Of a stretch of 15,356 nt of DNA, positions 13,136-15,356 are shown in pieces. The DNA lies in the NCBI GenBank assembly GCA_964562165.1, contig CAZLRZ010000019.1, positions 1-15,356 of the forward strand, written 5' to 3'. The notes beneath the pieces are model-generated. The model was not told the origin of the DNA and did no database searches. It worked only from the letters and a program-made list of their open reading frames with translations. The position numbers and the translations under genes are program-made. This stretch comes from JAKQLP01 sp964562165 (GTDB taxonomy: Bacteria > Patescibacteriota > Dojkabacteria > B142 > OLB20). Within the stretch, counting starts at the first letter, position 1, and each line of letters begins with the position of its first letter.

Positions 13136-14059
13136 TTGAAAAACAATTTTAAATTAGCTGCCCTAGGATTAGTATTTTTTTCAACCTTCTTATTAAGTAA
13201 CAAAGAAGTTCAAGCAGTTGATTCTAAATCATTTTCAATATCCCCTCCAAATTTTGAAATATCTGCAAACCCAGGAGATGTGTCAAAGAACACTTTAAAA
13301 GTAACAAATTTAACTGAAAAGACCCTTCTTTTTAATGTTCAAACTTTAAATTTTGAGGCTTATGGAATTGAAGGCCAGGTTTCACTTACTGAAGAAGATA
13401 GCACATATTCCATAAAAGATTGGATTCAATACGAAACCGGTCAATTTGTTATAAATCCTAACGATTTCTACTTGTTGAATTTCACTATTAATGTCCCTGA
13501 AAATGCAGAACCAGGAAGTCATTTTGGAGCGGCCGTTATTTCGAGTGGTGGAACTTTAGACAAAGGTGAATCAGGAGCTAGTGTTATACAAGAAATTGGT
13601 GCATTAATTTTAATAAGGATTCCTGGCGATATAAATGAAGATGGTAAATTAATTTCATTTCTAAGTTCTAACTCTACATATACAGATCCAAAAATCAAAT
13701 TTGATGCAGTCATTGAAAATACTGGTAGTATTCACTATAAGCTTTCACCTCAAATTACTATTACTGATATTTTTGGAAATGTTGTTCAAACATTTAATGT
13801 AGAACCTAGAAATATTCTTCCTGGTAGTCAAAGACTTTACTCGCAAGAATTTGATTTTGATAAATTTGGTTTCTTTAATGCAAAATTTAGTACTACTGTA
13901 GGATCAACAAATAAAGAAATTACATCTGAAGCTAGCTTTATTGCATTGTATTTATCTAGATCATTACCCATAATTTTAATATTAGTAGTTTTACTAGTAT
14001 TGTATTTCGTCTTCAAAAAACGTATTAATAAAGCCGTTAAAATCTTAGTTAAAGGGTAA
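13136..14059 (+). CDS. DUF916-like membrane-anchored surface protein
   Basis: The 307-residue product has a signal peptide ending near VQAVD (about residue 28) and two beta-sandwich regions (about 31-165 and 172-262). A single C-terminal helix (about 273-293) precedes a basic tail (KKRINKAVK). The first region shows the DUF916 pattern: FSISPPNFEISANPGD at the start, then DWIQY, FVINPND and the PENAEPGSHFGAAV strand. In Firmicutes, DUF916/DUF3324 proteins occur with WxL proteins in clusters that bind peptidoglycan or host proteins. The start is TTG at 13136, required to complete the signal peptide. The gene is placed between a small secreted protein and a receptor-like protein, 6 bases before the latter. 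Confidence 0.8.
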   Translation: MKNNFKLAALGLVFFSTFLLSNKEVQAVDSKSFSISPPNFEISANPGDVSKNTLKVTNLTEKTLLFNVQTLNFEAYGIEGQVSLTEEDSTYSIKDWIQYETGQFVINPNDFYLLNFTINVPENAEPGSHFGAAVISSGGTLDKGESGASVIQEIGALILIRIPGDINEDGKLISFLSSNSTYTDPKIKFDAVIENTGSIHYKLSPQITITDIFGNVVQTFNVEPRNILPGSQRLYSQEFDFDKFGFFNAKFSTTVGSTNKEITSEASFIALYLSRSLPIILILVVLLVLYFVFKKRINKAVKILVKG

Positions 14060-14065
14060 ATTTTA

Positions 14066-15356
14066 ATGAAAAACTGGCTTAAGTTTATTTTTAGCTTTTT
14101 ACTTTCAGCCTTTTTGCTTGTTCCTTTAATAAGCGCTGAATCAGAAATTGTTACTGTTGAAATTCCTGATACTTCTCTATACCTCGAAGGCTACACTTGT
14201 CCTTTATGTATGGTCACTATTAAAGAAAATGGAGTCGTTATTGGAACAACAGTTTCTGATGCTAATGGTTTATTTATCAAAGAAATCTTCGCACTACCTT
14301 TTGGTACTCACCATATTGAAATATATTCAAGCGATCCTTTAAATAACCTCACAAATACAATAAATATCCCTTTGATTTTGATCCCAAATCAAACAACTGT
14401 TTTCACTAATATTTATCTACCCCCAACTATAATTCTTAATCAAAATTATTTTATTGGAAACCAAGATATTATTATTTATGGATATGCAGCACCTAATTCC
14501 CCAGTTCAAGTAACAATAATTGGAGATTCTTTCTACAGATACACAATCATTTCTGATCTAAATGGAAAATACTTGATAAGTTTTCCTTCATCAAATTTCC
14601 CTAATGCCGATTATTCAACCTACGCAAATCTAGTAATTAATGGAATTATCGATAATTCAACACAGAGCAAAATTCTTTTCTTTACGATAAATGGGGTTTT
14701 GACTTCTGTAACACCCACAACCCCTGTGGTTATTTCACAATCAGTGGCTCCCACCAATACAAGTACTATAATGCAAAGTTTAATTCCAACCACAACGCCT
14801 AAGATAACCGTAACTATTGAACCAGAGCCAATTGTTAGTTATGATTTATTTTTAAGATGTTTGTATTTTTCAATTCCCTTTGTATTTTTCATTTACTTAA
14901 TTTTTTTATTCATTTTGAAAAAAAGAAATCCTCATATATATATTCTTGGTGGACCTGGGAAAAGTGGAACTAGCTATATTTCATCTAGAATCCTTAAAGA
15001 TTTTAAATTTGATTTCCTATATATTGGCTCCATTTTGAAACGAAAAGCCATTAGAGCAGGTTTTGTTAAAGGGAATTATATTATCCCCGAATCAATCGAT
15101 GAATGGGATTTAGATAAAGCCGATATTAAAGCTTTTAGGGACTTTTGCGAATTAACAAATAGAAACGTTGATAGAGAAATTGACGGGATTTTAGTCCGTA
15201 AATTAATTGAAGTTGTCGATAAAAAATCAAGAATTTTAATAGATTCAAAAATATTAAGCTTATTTATGTTCACTACTAGTTTTAGAGATTTACTTCGTGA
15301 TGAGTTAAACAAAATTCAAAAAGGTGATCAATTTAACTTTTACTTTGATCAAATAC
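14066..15356 (+). CDS. Partial: surface Ig-like/transmembrane protein fused to a cytidylate-kinase-like domain
   Basis: The frame is open from the ATG at 14066 to the window edge (430 codons, no stop seen), so the C terminus is missing. It begins with a signal peptide (about 1-24), then two similar Ig/carboxypeptidase-regulatory-like modules (about 31-118 and 125-208; compare EGYTCPLCMVTIKENG with YGYAAPNSPVQVTIIG). A Pro/Thr-rich stalk (about 213-254), a transmembrane helix (about 261-284) and a basic KKR follow. Inside, residues 291 onward read YILGGPGKSGTS, a P-loop GxxxxG-T-S (296-303) with Thr in place of the Walker lysine, as in some archaeal CMP kinases. FLYIGSILKRKAIRAGF and NVDREID then occupy places comparable to the kinase's GDIFR and EIDREID segments. 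The 430 residues visible cover only part of the kinase fold. Its activity is unproven. Confidence 0.78.
   Translation, partial: MKNWLKFIFSFLLSAFLLVPLISAESEIVTVEIPDTSLYLEGYTCPLCMVTIKENGVVIGTTVSDANGLFIKEIFALPFGTHHIEIYSSDPLNNLTNTINIPLILIPNQTTVFTNIYLPPTIILNQNYFIGNQDIIIYGYAAPNSPVQVTIIGDSFYRYTIISDLNGKYLISFPSSNFPNADYSTYANLVINGIIDNSTQSKILFFTINGVLTSVTPTTPVVISQSVAPTNTSTIMQSLIPTTTPKITVTIEPEPIVSYDLFLRCLYFSIPFVFFIYLIFLFILKKRNPHIYILGGPGKSGTSYISSRILKDFKFDFLYIGSILKRKAIRAGFVKGNYIIPESIDEWDLDKADIKAFRDFCELTNRNVDREIDGILVRKLIEVVDKKSRILIDSKILSLFMFTTSFRDLLRDELNKIQKGDQFNFYFDQI

Noticed and set aside
14148..14342. A 64-codon frame inside the receptor-like gene, and a 78-codon minus-strand frame at 15076-15312
   Set aside because: Both are internal or antisense to the long open frame from 14066, which has clear domains.
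1..15356. CRISPR arrays, insertion sequences, attachment sites or prophage genes
   Set aside because: No spaced direct repeats, transposase or integrase frames, or tRNA-linked duplications were seen; the tRNA 3' end is not repeated elsewhere in the window as far as I can tell.

Overview
The window is AT-rich, densely packed bacterial DNA with short intergenic gaps, small proteins, many A/T-rich leaders without a Shine-Dalgarno sequence, and TAA as the dominant stop. DUF916/WxL-type surface proteins, DUF5668/LiaF-like envelope proteins, an archaeal-type peroxiredoxin and a CcdA fused to thioredoxin are found together here. With no outer-membrane genes visible, this mix suggests a monoderm uncultivated lineage such as Patescibacteria (CPR). 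That placement is an inference from style and content; there is no rRNA or ribosomal protein gene to confirm it. The standard code fits all genes.

Layout. (1) 15-668 (+) is a SRAP/YedK-type abasic-site protein, which meets tail to tail a minus-strand operon (2924 to 652) of two DUF5668/LiaF-like membrane proteins and a membrane-anchored PEBP-family protein. (2) 2982-5425 (+) carries tRNA-Pro(CGG) followed by four tightly packed genes: a HAD phosphatase, an EamA/DMT transporter, a DUF1653 protein and an RBBP9-like serine hydrolase. (3) 10435 to 5435 (-) looks like one thiol-redox operon: an ArsR-type repressor with an arsenic-type CVC motif, a small thioredoxin, a thioredoxin-CcdA fusion, a lipoprotein with a degenerate deacetylase-like domain and a one-cysteine glutaredoxin-like domain, a Prx6-type peroxiredoxin and a YibE/F membrane protein. 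Its promoter is covered by two matching inverted repeats. (4) 11102 to 10519 (-) encodes a DUF5320 zinc-ribbon protein and a UPF0251 (DUF134) regulator, with a perfect 18-bp palindrome just downstream of a good promoter and a hairpin between the genes. (5) 11231-11653 (+) is a HIT hydrolase, convergent with an NAD-dependent epimerase/reductase (12660 to 11674, -).

(6) 12761 to the window end (+) is a surface-protein operon: a small secreted beta-rich protein, a DUF916-like membrane-anchored protein, and an open gene that runs off the edge. The last is the most unusual item. Its product has a signal peptide, two Ig-like modules, a Pro/Thr stalk and one membrane helix, followed by a cytoplasmic domain resembling cytidylate kinase, with a P-loop ending GTS instead of GKS/T. 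An extracellular adhesin-like region joined to an internal nucleotide-kinase-like domain suggests a signalling or regulatory device not recognisable as a standard family.

No insertion sequence, CRISPR array, rRNA or replication origin is visible, and no gene-free stretch longer than about 150 bases exists.
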